DNA of 64,000 nt from Acaryochloris sp. CCMEE 5410 (GTDB lineage: Bacteria > Cyanobacteriota > Cyanobacteriia > Thermosynechococcales > Thermosynechococcaceae). Below, piece by piece: positions 29,664 to 37,747 of this stretch; the first letter of the stretch is position 1; every line of letters starts with the position of its first letter. Below the pieces are notes generated by a model that worked only from the letters and a program-made list of their open reading frames with translations, was not told where the DNA came from and made no database searches. The stretch lies in NCBI RefSeq assembly GCF_000238775.2, contig NZ_AFEJ02000001.1:434001-498000 (forward strand), written 5' to 3'. A program made the position numbers and the translations under genes.

Positions 29664-31319
29664 CTAGTTCCAAACAAACACTTGTGCTTCATACTCCGGC
29701 AGATCGATCAAAATCTGATCATCTCCCGCCTCTAGGTCGTAATTCCCCGTCCATTCATGCCAGGTGCCGTTAGCAGGGAAATGGGGAACTCGGTATCCTG
29801 CCAAAAACTGATCTGAGAAATTGGCGACGACGGCCACCCTCGATCCTTCATCATTCCAGCGGGTATAGGCTAGGACTTGAGAATCTGGATCCTCGTGGAA
29901 AAAATCAATATTTTCAGTTTTGACTGCAGGATTGTTTTTGCGCAGGGCAATCAGTCCTTTGCAGTACTCAAACAAACTTCGATTAAGATCATTGTCCAGC
30001 AGGGTCCAGTCAATTTTGGCCGACTCTATGGTTTTGGGTTTATATTCTCCAAACTCTTCCCCCATCCACAGCATCGGTACCCCAACCGCCGTCATCAGTA
30101 GGACCATCCCTAACTTGACCCGCTTAAAGGCCGCTTCATTGAGAATATTACGATCTCCCAATTCCGCCATCAAATGATTGTGGTCATGGTTCGTGCAGTA
30201 GTTAACCACATCCGTCGCACCCAAGAAACCTTGGCGTTTTCCGTCTAGGGCATCTTTGAGTTCTTCTAAATTAAAGCGATCACCACAGATATGGGCTAGG
30301 ACAGTGTGATAAAAACTATCGTGCCAACAGCCATCCATGGGTCCTTCCAAACCAACTATTTCAGGCGTTTCTGGGATATGTTCTGCAATGTTGTAAAACG
30401 GCTTTGGCCCCGCAGTTTGCTTTGTTTCCTGAACAATCCAGTGCAAAAAGTCGTGATTATCAATCTGGCGGGCAGCATCATACCGCACCCCATCAATGTG
30501 GTATTCGCTAATCCAAAAGCGAACGTTATCTCCTACGAATCGCCGGGCGGGATAGGTTTCTAGATTATCGTCGAAATGCTCGTAGTCAAACTCTGGTCCC
30601 CAATTGTTATCAGGGTCCTTGGGCTCGTGGTAATACCAGTAATCATGATCGATCTGAGTCAGGGGACTAGAAGATTCTGAGTGGTTATAGATACCGTCAA
30701 TAATGACCCGGATACCTCGACCGTGGCATTCATCAATGAGTCGCTTGAGATCAGCCGTGGAGCCGTAGCTGGATTCTGTGGCGAAGAAGTAGCGGGGATT
30801 GTAGCCCCAACTATGGTCACCGGGATATTCTTTTACTGGCATCAACTCAATGGCATTGATGCCCAACTCCGTTAGATAATCGAGCTTTTCAATCACATGT
30901 TGGTAAGTTCCCCGTGCATAGGGGTCATCTTCTCCTCCAGAGAAATCCCCCACATGAAGTTCGTAAATCACCAGTTCGTGATCAGCAGGTAGGGGATGAG
31001 CATCATGCTGCCAAACATAGGTATCAATAATGGGCTCCCCGTCTTTAATCCGAATAATGCCGTTCTGCGTCGAATCTTCTATATCCGTGGCGTAGGGATC
31101 GACGACCTCCACCGACTCGTCGGGTTCAAAAAACCAGCTTTTGGACTGAACTCGGAATTTATAGGTATAAGAACCATCTTCTAAGTCAATATAGGTGCGG
31201 AAAAATCCATCCTCTCCTTTTTCCATGGGGGTAGCTTGCCAGTTATTAAAGGAGCCGATTAAGGCCACTCCTTGGTTGTAGGGGGCAAATAACTTGAACT
31301 CAATCGAACTCTTCATCAT
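29664..31319 (-). CDS. CBM48-GH13 alpha-amylase family enzyme (branching-enzyme-like)
   Basis: The 551-residue protein has an N-terminal CBM48/E-set domain at about 1-90 (FKLFAPYNQGVALIGSFNNW) and a GH13 barrel with NAIELMPVKEYPGDHSWGYN, GVRYDAARQID (nucleophile Asp), FYNIAEHIPE (acid/base Glu) and CTNHDHN (third Asp). A C-terminal beta domain closes it (VVANFSDQFLAGYRV). It is shorter than GlgB and may be a maltooligosyl-type or branching-like hydrolase; the exact activity cannot be fixed. It is immediately followed by the metallopeptidase gene. Confidence 0.87.
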   Translation of the reverse strand: MMKSSIEFKLFAPYNQGVALIGSFNNWQATPMEKGEDGFFRTYIDLEDGSYTYKFRVQSKSWFFEPDESVEVVDPYATDIEDSTQNGIIRIKDGEPIIDTYVWQHDAHPLPADHELVIYELHVGDFSGGEDDPYARGTYQHVIEKLDYLTELGINAIELMPVKEYPGDHSWGYNPRYFFATESSYGSTADLKRLIDECHGRGIRVIIDGIYNHSESSSPLTQIDHDYWYYHEPKDPDNNWGPEFDYEHFDDNLETYPARRFVGDNVRFWISEYHIDGVRYDAARQIDNHDFLHWIVQETKQTAGPKPFYNIAEHIPETPEIVGLEGPMDGCWHDSFYHTVLAHICGDRFNLEELKDALDGKRQGFLGATDVVNYCTNHDHNHLMAELGDRNILNEAAFKRVKLGMVLLMTAVGVPMLWMGEEFGEYKPKTIESAKIDWTLLDNDLNRSLFEYCKGLIALRKNNPAVKTENIDFFHEDPDSQVLAYTRWNDEGSRVAVVANFSDQFLAGYRVPHFPANGTWHEWTGNYDLEAGDDQILIDLPEYEAQVFVWN

Positions 31320-31388
31320 AACGACCTCAGAGAATAAAAATTAAAGATAGATTGGACTGGAATAACTGCCAACAGAGCCTTGCACGTA

Positions 31389-32807
31389 TCAGGGCTGGAC
31401 TGGAATCGCCTGAGCCTCACTGGCAGGGAAAGGGGAATTTCGGAAAACGAGGGTATAAATATCCGTGGGCATTTCGACTTGTGCTTGTTGCAAAGCTTCC
31501 TTGATGGTTTGAGCTACCTTAGAGGTCATGGTCAAAAACTCGCCCCGCTGGGAGTTCACCCAAAACCGCACTTCCAAATTGACCGTGCTAGCGGCTAATT
31601 CCCGAACGAGTACCTCAGGCGGTGGGCTAGGTTCCACCAGATCGAGATGAGTTACAGCCGTTTGAATCACTTGCGTCGCTTGATTGATATCTGCGTCATA
31701 GTCAATCCCGACCATCACGGAACTGCGACGCTGGGGTGAAGCGGTATTGTTGGTGATACTGGCAGAGAACACTTCCTGGTTTGGAATATAGACAATCCGA
31801 CCGTCGTAGGTTCTTAAGGTCGTCCCCCGCAATTGGACTTGGGTAATGGTGCCTTCGAAATCTTCGATGACCACCTGGTCCCCCAGGCGAAAGGGCCGTG
31901 CAGCCAACAGAATAACCCCAGAAATATAGTTACTGAGAACGTCTTTGAGGCTAAAGCCAATGGCAACGCTAGTTAAACCTAATGCCCCTAACAATGCGCC
32001 GAAGTCTAGTCCCAAGACCCCAAGGGCAATAACGGCACCAATCACCCATACCCCGCCATACCCCAACCGACCAATTAAGATCTCTGTACTGCGATCGCCC
32101 TCGGTTTGTTGGGCCCAGCGAAAGGCAATGTAGCGAACGCCAACGGCCACCAGCCAAGTCGTGACAACGACAATTAGCGCACCCACTAGGGCTGGCAGCA
32201 TATCTATGGTATTCCGCCCTGCATCCCGGATCGTTGTGCTTAAACGTTGAGCAACATCAATCGCTAATGGTGGCTTATCCAAGGCTTGGTTGAGCCGATT
32301 AGCCCAGTCTGTAGCCAAGCTCTGTACGGTTTGGCCATAATCTTCGCTATCTTGCTGGGTAACGGTCATCAACACACGCTGGTTGAGCCGCAAAGTGGCG
32401 ACCTGCTGGTTGATGTCTTGAACCGAAACCTCTCCTAGAGCCTCAGAGCGCGATAGTAAACTGGCAATCCGCCGGTTGATAATTTCGGCTCTGTTAGTCG
32501 CATCCATATCAGACAAGCTACCCACCTGAAAGACTGGACGTCCCCTGACGAGAATATCGGCAAAATAAACCGATTGACTCGCAGAGGTGGGAGTTGTGGA
32601 TGTTGGCGGGGGGGTAAGGACGTCGCTTTCTTGAGCCAAGGTTGGTGCAACACTGCCGATCAAGAGCCCTACCAATAGCACAGCATCAATCAGCCCAGCA
32701 CTCAGTTGTTTTCTACTGGCCATCTGCCGTGGGCTTGGCAAGCTAAAATCCTTCTTTTGGCTGGTAGGCCAATGAATTGGCTGCGGTATCGGAAACGCTC
32801 TGTTCAT
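31389..32807 (-). CDS. MscS family mechanosensitive ion channel
   Basis: The 472-residue protein has an N-terminal signal-like helix (LIDAVLLVGLLIGSVAPTLA) and a periplasmic region to about 180. Transmembrane helices follow, with the pore-lining glycine/alanine-rich helix GALLGALGLTSVAIGFSLKD, then the MscS beta domain (RPFRLGDQVVIEDFEGTITQ, NQEVFSASITNNT) and the alpha/beta C-terminal domain. It releases solutes on osmotic downshock. It stands 69 bp after the start of the GH13 gene region on the same strand, and upstream of it. Confidence 0.9.
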   Translation of the reverse strand: MNRAFPIPQPIHWPTSQKKDFSLPSPRQMASRKQLSAGLIDAVLLVGLLIGSVAPTLAQESDVLTPPPTSTTPTSASQSVYFADILVRGRPVFQVGSLSDMDATNRAEIINRRIASLLSRSEALGEVSVQDINQQVATLRLNQRVLMTVTQQDSEDYGQTVQSLATDWANRLNQALDKPPLAIDVAQRLSTTIRDAGRNTIDMLPALVGALIVVVTTWLVAVGVRYIAFRWAQQTEGDRSTEILIGRLGYGGVWVIGAVIALGVLGLDFGALLGALGLTSVAIGFSLKDVLSNYISGVILLAARPFRLGDQVVIEDFEGTITQVQLRGTTLRTYDGRIVYIPNQEVFSASITNNTASPQRRSSVMVGIDYDADINQATQVIQTAVTHLDLVEPSPPPEVLVRELAASTVNLEVRFWVNSQRGEFLTMTSKVAQTIKEALQQAQVEMPTDIYTLVFRNSPFPASEAQAIPVQP

Positions 32808-32840
32808 CTAGAAAAATATCTCAGGGATTTTAAATTGGAT

Positions 32841-32881
32841 AGAAAAAGGTCCAGAAACCAACTTGGGTAAACCGGACCTTT
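32841..32881 (-). terminator. Rho-independent terminator after the CsbD gene
   Basis: On the minus strand an AAAGGTCC arm (from 32881) pairs with GGACCTTT (to 32845) with a partly paired middle, and a run of T follows. It lies just downstream of the CsbD-like gene. Confidence 0.6.
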
Positions 32882-32923
32882 ATACCAGAAACTAAATGAC
32901 TCAATAACTGATTCAGGCAACTG

Positions 32924-33106
32924 TTAGTCGATTGCCTTTTTGACCTTGTCTTTAGCATCCTCAGCGGTATGACGGGCTTCTGCTTCAGCTTGCTTGGCTT
33001 TACCAGCGGCTTGATCTTCAGGATCGCCCGTCACGTTTCCAAGGGCTTCTTGAGCCTTACCTTCAATATTTTTAGCTGTGGCTTTTGCTCTATTTTCGGT
33101 ACTCAT
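32924..33106 (-). CDS. CsbD family stress protein
   Basis: The 60-residue, highly charged and alanine-rich protein MSTENRAKATAKNIEGKAQE carries the CsbD pattern (NIEGKAQEALGNVTGDPEDQ). Members are general-stress proteins of unclear function, often expressed in stationary phase. It leads a group of stress genes on both strands between 32.9 and 37.6 kb. A terminator lies downstream. Confidence 0.9.
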   Translation of the reverse strand: MSTENRAKATAKNIEGKAQEALGNVTGDPEDQAAGKAKQAEAEARHTAEDAKDKVKKAID

Positions 33107-33358
33107 AAAAGTTGCGCCTCCTAGGGCTACGTCGATTTTTTGTGTATAGGCTTATCCTAGGGAAGGCTATCTTAAAACTCGTCTGTCTAAAGGAGGGTTA
33201 GTGAGTTAGGAGCGATCTCCCTTTAGATGGACTTGACATATGCTGACTGCCCAGGCACTACTCCTGTAAGAGAAGTGTTTGGAGACATACGGTCTTAACA
33301 TTATTCATGCCGAAAGAATAGTTCCCATCGTGGGCTAACTCATTCTGGTAGCCATAAA

Positions 33359-33601
33359 CTACCAATTGGCCAGAGCTTGTAGCCGCTGACAGGAAATCTG
33401 GTCCGCCTTGATTGATGTCGCATTCATTGGACTACGGATTTCCAAGACTGCACTGGGAGCAGCCTCGAAATGCAGCCTTTGTTGAGGCAAAACCGTGCGC
33501 TCAAAGCAGCGATGGGCCATGTTCTCAATCCGGATAACGAGAGGATACGTTTTGTCATTGTAAAAACTGCAAGAAATAGATTTAGGTAAAGAAAGTTTCA
33601 T
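33359..33601 (-). CDS. DUF1830 family protein
   Basis: The 80-residue protein has the DUF1830 pattern: an early CSFYNDKTYPLVIRIEN segment, FERTVLPQQRLHFEAAP, and a C-terminal LEIRSP. Members are small cyanobacterial proteins without known function. It lies in the stress group between the CsbD-like gene and the glycine-rich membrane protein. Confidence 0.8.
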   Translation of the reverse strand: MKLSLPKSISCSFYNDKTYPLVIRIENMAHRCFERTVLPQQRLHFEAAPSAVLEIRSPMNATSIKADQISCQRLQALANW

Positions 33602-33703
33602 AGATTAATTGGAAATAAATGTCAAGGCAGTTTTAGTTGGCTGTTGACCAACGGCTACTAATCAAACAGCGTAAGTTCAGTGAGGAAACTGACATCTCCA
33701 CAA

Positions 33704-34312
33704 CTAGGTATTGGGTAAAACATTATTGAGTGCCGTTGTTTGTTTAGCCCGAGCATAAAAAATTTCCCATCTGTGGATACCACTCTGATTCAGCACTTTC
33801 TCTGCTGCTTGAATTTCAGATCTGGTGCCTTCGACAATGAGCAAATAGTATCCTTTGGCAACGTAATTGTTGTAAATAATCGCTTGCTTTTCAGGAATGC
33901 CCAAACTGGCTAAGCCACCTATCAGCACACCCGTTGTTGCGCCAATGGCCCCTCCAGTTAATGTGGTTGTCAGGGTAGATGCTGTAGTACCTGCGAGTAC
34001 AATAGGACCCATTCCAGGAATGGTGAGGGTACCTAGACCAACTAGTAATCCAGCAAGTGTCCCCAGTGCCCCTCCAGTGACAGCTCCAGTGGTTGCAGCT
34101 TCTCCCGTAGGGTCTCCAGCTTGCGTTTTGACTTCCACTCCCTCCATTTCATCAGATAGTTGACTATCCTTAGCAATGATTGACAGCTTTTCCAGGGGGA
34201 AGTGATTAGCTTTTAGACTGACAACTGCTGACTCAGCGTCAGTCCGCCGGGCAAACACGCCTAATGCTCTTTGGTATTCGAGTGGTGTTTGATCGTATTC
34301 AGTAGGGGTCAT
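33704..34312 (-). CDS. General stress protein 17M-like membrane protein
   Basis: The 202-residue protein has an N-terminal ferredoxin-like domain (GVFARRTDAESAVVSLKANH, residues about 15-55). A long glycine, alanine and threonine-rich double membrane segment follows (TGAVTGGALGTLAGLLVGLG), with a C-terminal YYLLIVEGTRSEIQAAEKVL domain repeating the first fold. This architecture is common in cyanobacterial and desiccation-linked stress proteins. It is probably in one transcription direction with its minus-strand neighbours, but no operon spacing can be claimed. Confidence 0.78.
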   Translation of the reverse strand: MTPTEYDQTPLEYQRALGVFARRTDAESAVVSLKANHFPLEKLSIIAKDSQLSDEMEGVEVKTQAGDPTGEAATTGAVTGGALGTLAGLLVGLGTLTIPGMGPIVLAGTTASTLTTTLTGGAIGATTGVLIGGLASLGIPEKQAIIYNNYVAKGYYLLIVEGTRSEIQAAEKVLNQSGIHRWEIFYARAKQTTALNNVLPNT

Positions 34313-34403
34313 TAATCCTCCTTTGGATCGAGTTGTTCGTAGAAGGCGTAAGTTTCGCCTTTAGATTGGGATAGTTTGCAGAAAAACCTCCAATCCCATG
34401 TGC

Positions 34404-34436
34404 AAAAAACGTTCTTGATGGTTGACCAAGAACGTT
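34404..34436 (-). terminator. Rho-independent terminator
   Basis: Perfect 10-bp arms AACGTTCTTG (34408-34417) and CAAGAACGTT (34427-34436) flank a 9-base loop. On the minus strand the hairpin is followed by six T. It lies just after the stop of the secreted protein gene at 34463. Confidence 0.85.
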
Positions 34437-34462
34437 GGTTATTGCATCTAGCAGTAGCTGAA

Positions 34463-34825
34463 TTAACGATTGCCTAACAGCTTATCTAGGCCTTTCTGCA
34501 TATTGTCTACCGTCGTAGTTGCCCCCTCAGCATCTTCGGGGCGTAGCATTTTGTCTTTGTCAGCACTGCCTTGTACTGAATTAAGACCGCCAGCAGATCG
34601 CTCCTGGGTTTCCTTCATACCGGGCATTCGGTTATAGCCCGTCATAAATTCCTCGGTATTTTCTTGAATGTTTTCAAGATTGGGAAGCCCTTTATCAGGA
34701 GAACTTGGACCACTACCGCTGATAGCCGCAGCAGGCAAAGCATTAGAGAGCAACAGTAGACCACAGGCAAAAGCAACTGCTATTCCTTTAGCTGTTTGAG
34801 TAAAGAATGTTCGAATCATTTTCAA
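34463..34825 (-). CDS. Small secreted protein of unknown function
   Basis: This 120-residue protein has a clear Sec signal peptide (KGIAVAFACGLLLLSNALPA, then AAA) and a mature part of about 85 residues rich in Gly, Asp, Glu and Met. No family is recognised with certainty. It is followed by a strong terminator and faces the same way as the secreted CsbD-like gene upstream, with which it may be expressed. Confidence 0.7.
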   Translation of the reverse strand: MKMIRTFFTQTAKGIAVAFACGLLLLSNALPAAAISGSGPSSPDKGLPNLENIQENTEEFMTGYNRMPGMKETQERSAGGLNSVQGSADKDKMLRPEDAEGATTTVDNMQKGLDKLLGNR

Positions 34826-34905
34826 ATTAACCTCTCAGAAATTGAATCTGTTGTAGTCTGTTTGATTTTGGGTAACAGAGAGACCCAGTCGGCATGGTGG
34901 GTGAA

Positions 34906-35322
34906 TTAGTTGAATAGACCTTTTACTGTGTCTTTGGCATCTTCAGCCGCGGATTCGGCACTGTTCTCAAGGTCTCCTACAGCACTTTGGGTGCGACCAA
35001 TGTCCTGTTTGGCTTTCCCTTGAGCTTCTTTCAGGGAGCTTCCAGTCTTTTGGATATCCCTCTGAGCTTTGCCTTGGGCTTGTTTCACCACCCCTTCTGC
35101 TTGTTTGCTGGTGCCACTACCGAAAGTCTTATCAATATCAGTTTTGGCCATATCATCTAATTGCTCTGCTCGGTTAGAGCCAAATAAAGCCATGAGTTGA
35201 GGCTGATTCGGAGCTGCGATCGCATCAATAGGCATCGCCCCTAGACTGCTGATCAGAATTGAGAACGAAAGTGCCAAGGTATAAAAAACTTGGCGACCCT
35301 TTATAAAAAAGCTCGGACGCAT
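34906..35322 (-). CDS. Secreted CsbD/low-temperature-induced-like protein
   Basis: The 138-residue protein has a signal peptide (FYTLALSFSILISSLGAMPI) and a repetitive mature part with the heptad-like GKAQRDIQKTGSSLKEAQGK and GKAKQDIGRTQS units, ending SAAEDAKDTVKGLFN. The repeats resemble CsbD and LEA-like helices, so a periplasmic protective role is plausible. It is separated by about 380 bp from the divergent high-light-inducible gene, and the two may share control. Confidence 0.75.
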   Translation of the reverse strand: MRPSFFIKGRQVFYTLALSFSILISSLGAMPIDAIAAPNQPQLMALFGSNRAEQLDDMAKTDIDKTFGSGTSKQAEGVVKQAQGKAQRDIQKTGSSLKEAQGKAKQDIGRTQSAVGDLENSAESAAEDAKDTVKGLFN

Positions 35323-35702
35323 AGTCCCCTCCTTTTAAGGTTCGGGTGCAACAACACCCTAAAGTGAATTTCTACTCATATGTACCCCAGGAGAGAAGGG
35401 AGACGAATCTCCCTAGAGACCGAAAAGAAACTGATTGTTTTATCGGTAAATCTTTCTATTGGCAGAGTAATCTTGGATGAGCTTGTGCCTTCACTTTGTA
35501 CCTTCTGTGTCATCTAAAAAATGTTGAGGATGTAAGCGTTTTTACGAAAAGCCACGTATGAGATTTCTGGCTTTTCTTGCTGATGCTATGACTTAGGAAC
35601 GGGTGCTTTATAAAAGTTTACGTCTTTAGGATGATGTCGAGCCAGACATACTTCCTGGATACTGAAGACATTAAACGCAAACAAAATTACGGAGTTTTAT
35701 TT
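35323..35702. other. Divergent promoter region with a perfect hairpin
   Basis: Between the secreted CsbD-like gene and the first high-light-inducible gene lie 380 bases. A perfect 7-bp hairpin AGGGAGA-CGAA-TCTCCCT sits at 35397-35414, and a weaker GGGTG/CACCC hairpin at about 35344-35359. Either could be regulatory; neither has a T run. Confidence 0.5.
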
Positions 35703-35960
35703 ATGAGTACCGAGAATTTGTCTTCTGTATTAAATGATGAGCTGACACCTGAAGAACGCGAGCAAGGCTACATCCAAGATGACGCTGGTTTGACCAATAC
35801 TTTTGCGGTTGAACCTGAGCCCTATGCTGCTGAACCGAAATGGGGATTCAATCAATTTGCGGAAACCTTCAGTGGCCGAGTCGCCATGATCGGCTTTGAT
35901 TTATTAGTGCTTACGGAACTTGTAACCGGCAAAGGGATTATCCACACCATTTGGGGATAA
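35703..35960 (+). CDS. High-light-inducible (one-helix, chlorophyll-binding) protein
   Basis: I choose ATG 35703 (85 residues), preceded by a GGAG-type site, over an in-frame start at 35631. The single transmembrane helix carries the LHC motif FAETFSGRVAMIGF, whose Glu, Gly-Arg and Met residues match the chlorophyll-binding ExxxGRxAM pattern. The N-terminal 50 residues are acidic and hydrophilic. HLIPs protect photosystem assembly and dissipate excess light in thylakoid membranes. A second HLIP follows on the same strand, then Dps. Confidence 0.93.
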   Translation: MSTENLSSVLNDELTPEEREQGYIQDDAGLTNTFAVEPEPYAAEPKWGFNQFAETFSGRVAMIGFDLLVLTELVTGKGIIHTIWG

Positions 35961-36296
35961 TTTGAGCCTCGGTTTTTAGGCATTAGATACATTATATAGT
36001 CACTCACCATTTCATACAGAATGTGATGAAGTGACTCTGCCCCAAATAAGCTCTGCTTGATCCTGTCATTGTTAGATAAGCCAGTTTAAGGAACTTTTTC
36101 AGTGGAAGATTCGAAGTTCTGTTTTGATTGAGAATTGGTATTCACTGATTTTATATTCAGGCTTTGTTCACTCAGATATTGCATAGGATAGCGGAGCAAC
36201 TCACCACTATTCACTGTGGAAGTCTCCATGAATTGGGCACTAGTCCATCAGATTTTCACAACCCTGTCACATACTTTAATTAGGAGCATCGTAATT
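35961..36296. other. Spacer between the two HLIP genes
   Basis: No gene is seen in these 336 bases. An in-frame extension of the second HLIP back to 36216 has no domain support. The second gene's own promoter probably lies here. Confidence 0.5.
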
Positions 36297-36440
36297 ATGG
36301 AACGCCAAGAAATAAAATTTGGTTTCACTCAGTTTGCTGAAACTTGGAGTGGCCGTCTCGCCATGCTAGGATTTACCTTCTCAATTATTGCCGAGTTAGT
36401 CACTGGGCACGGCCTTTATAACTATTTGCTAGCCCTATAG
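36297..36440 (+). CDS. Short high-light-inducible protein
   Basis: The ATG at 36297 gives 47 residues: MERQEIKFGFTQ followed by FAETWSGRLAMLGFTFSII, the chlorophyll-binding helix, and a short AELVTGHG tail. An AGGAG lies 10-12 bp upstream. It is the minimal HLIP type of cyanobacteria and probably pairs with another helix to bind pigment. Confidence 0.92.
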   Translation: MERQEIKFGFTQFAETWSGRLAMLGFTFSIIAELVTGHGLYNYLLAL

Positions 36441-36522
36441 GCTTCCTTTGTATTCTGCTGGCCTTCATTACTAGCAAAATGAGAAAGCAATTCCATTCAG
36501 CGACTTAAGGCTACAGTTTGTA

Positions 36523-36570
36523 GCATATAGACCAAGTATTAGAACTTTTCCAAATACTTGGTCTATATGC
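36523..36570. terminator. Perfect 18-bp inverted repeat between HLIP and Dps genes
   Basis: GCATATAGACCAAGTATT at 36523-36540 is the exact reverse complement of 36553-36570, with a 12-base loop. The stem is long but only moderately GC-rich and lacks a T run, so it could be a terminator, an mRNA-stabilising or processing hairpin, or a small mobile repeat. Confidence 0.5.
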
Positions 36571-36725
36571 ATTAAGGTTTACGACGGAAATCAGTATAGC
36601 AACTGGCATCTTCCTCTCTACCTTTCGGTAGATCGGTAGATAGAAAATCTCACTCCCTTAGAGGAAGATAATTGACAGCTTAACTGGTTAACTGGTTGGT
36701 AGAAACAAAGAATGGAACAATAAAT

Positions 36726-37262
36726 ATGCAACCCTACAATATTGGTTTAACAACTGAGCAGCGCCAAGGTGTTATTCAAATTTTAAATCAAGATTTAGCC
36801 GATTTATATCTACTCGTCATCAAAACAAAGAAATATCACTGGGACGTAGTGGGTCCGCAATTTATGACCTTACATCAGCTTTGGGAAGAACATTATGAGA
36901 CCCTCACTACTAACGTGGATGCCTGTGCAGAGCGGATCCGGGCTTTAGGGGGATATCCTTTAGGCACTGCCAAGGGATTTTTGGATAACTCGACCCTTAA
37001 GGAACATCCCGGTGACCTACCGACCGCAACCGATATGGTGGCTCGTTTAGTACGCGACCATGAGCAGGTGATCCGTAACTTGAGAGGACACGTTGATCAA
37101 TGTACTGAGCAATTCCACGATGAGGGAACGGCAGATTTCTTAACAGGATTGATGGAAGAGCATGAAGAGATGGCTTGGATGCTGCGGTCCTTTATTGAAG
37201 GCGAGCAAGTTGATTCGAGTGGATCGCGATCTGGCCTGGATCTGCAAGCCAGTGTTCAATAG
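36726..37262 (+). CDS. dps: Dps family DNA-protection ferritin
   Basis: ATG 36726 gives 178 residues; a TTG at 36696 would add ten without homology support. The dimer-interface ferroxidase ligands are visible: His in KTKKYHWDVVGPQF, and Asp and Glu in NVDACAERIRALGGYP. The four-helix fold runs to about residue 160 (EEHEEMAWMLRSFI), followed by a short Ser/Gly tail. Dps oxidises Fe(II) with peroxide and shields DNA. It fits the stress context with HLIPs upstream. Confidence 0.93.
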   Translation: MQPYNIGLTTEQRQGVIQILNQDLADLYLLVIKTKKYHWDVVGPQFMTLHQLWEEHYETLTTNVDACAERIRALGGYPLGTAKGFLDNSTLKEHPGDLPTATDMVARLVRDHEQVIRNLRGHVDQCTEQFHDEGTADFLTGLMEEHEEMAWMLRSFIEGEQVDSSGSRSGLDLQASVQ

Positions 37263-37342
37263 GTTTTTGCGCCGATGCTGGTTTGGGTACTCAAGCCAGC
37301 ATCGGCATGAATCTGAAGATTTAAGTTGGAGTTTTAATATCA

Positions 37343-37621
37343 ATGGATACAACTTTTTTTGACACCCTATTTCGGGATAAAAATGGTGAAATTGTCATTG
37401 CTCAGCCCCCAAATTTGACTCTGTCAGTTTGGATGGGGGCGAGTCTTTTACAATTCGTCTTTACCAGTGAGCCTATCCATCAAGGATTAGAAACAATCGC
37501 TTTTATCTCTCTATTGACGTGGGCTCTTCAAGAATTGTTTGAGGGCGTCAATTATTTCCGCAGACTATTAGGTCTGATTGTATTTCTGTTTGCGATCGCA
37601 AACCAAATCAACGCTGTCTAA
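37343..37621 (+). CDS. Small membrane protein of unknown function
   Basis: The 92-residue protein has two or three hydrophobic helices (NLTLSVWMGASLLQFVF, IAFISLLTWALQELF, LLGLIVFLFAIANQI). No family is recognised. It lies 80 bp after dps on the same strand and may be transcribed with it. Confidence 0.65.
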   Translation: MDTTFFDTLFRDKNGEIVIAQPPNLTLSVWMGASLLQFVFTSEPIHQGLETIAFISLLTWALQELFEGVNYFRRLLGLIVFLFAIANQINAV

Positions 37622-37747
37622 GTGAGATTCAGAACGTCCTTTGTTTCGAATTAAATCGTTTGGCTGGCCTTCCGTCACATTGGTTAGACCCGATTTATTC
37701 AATTCAGGCTGTTCTGCCTGATATAGAAGCTATTACAACCATCATCT

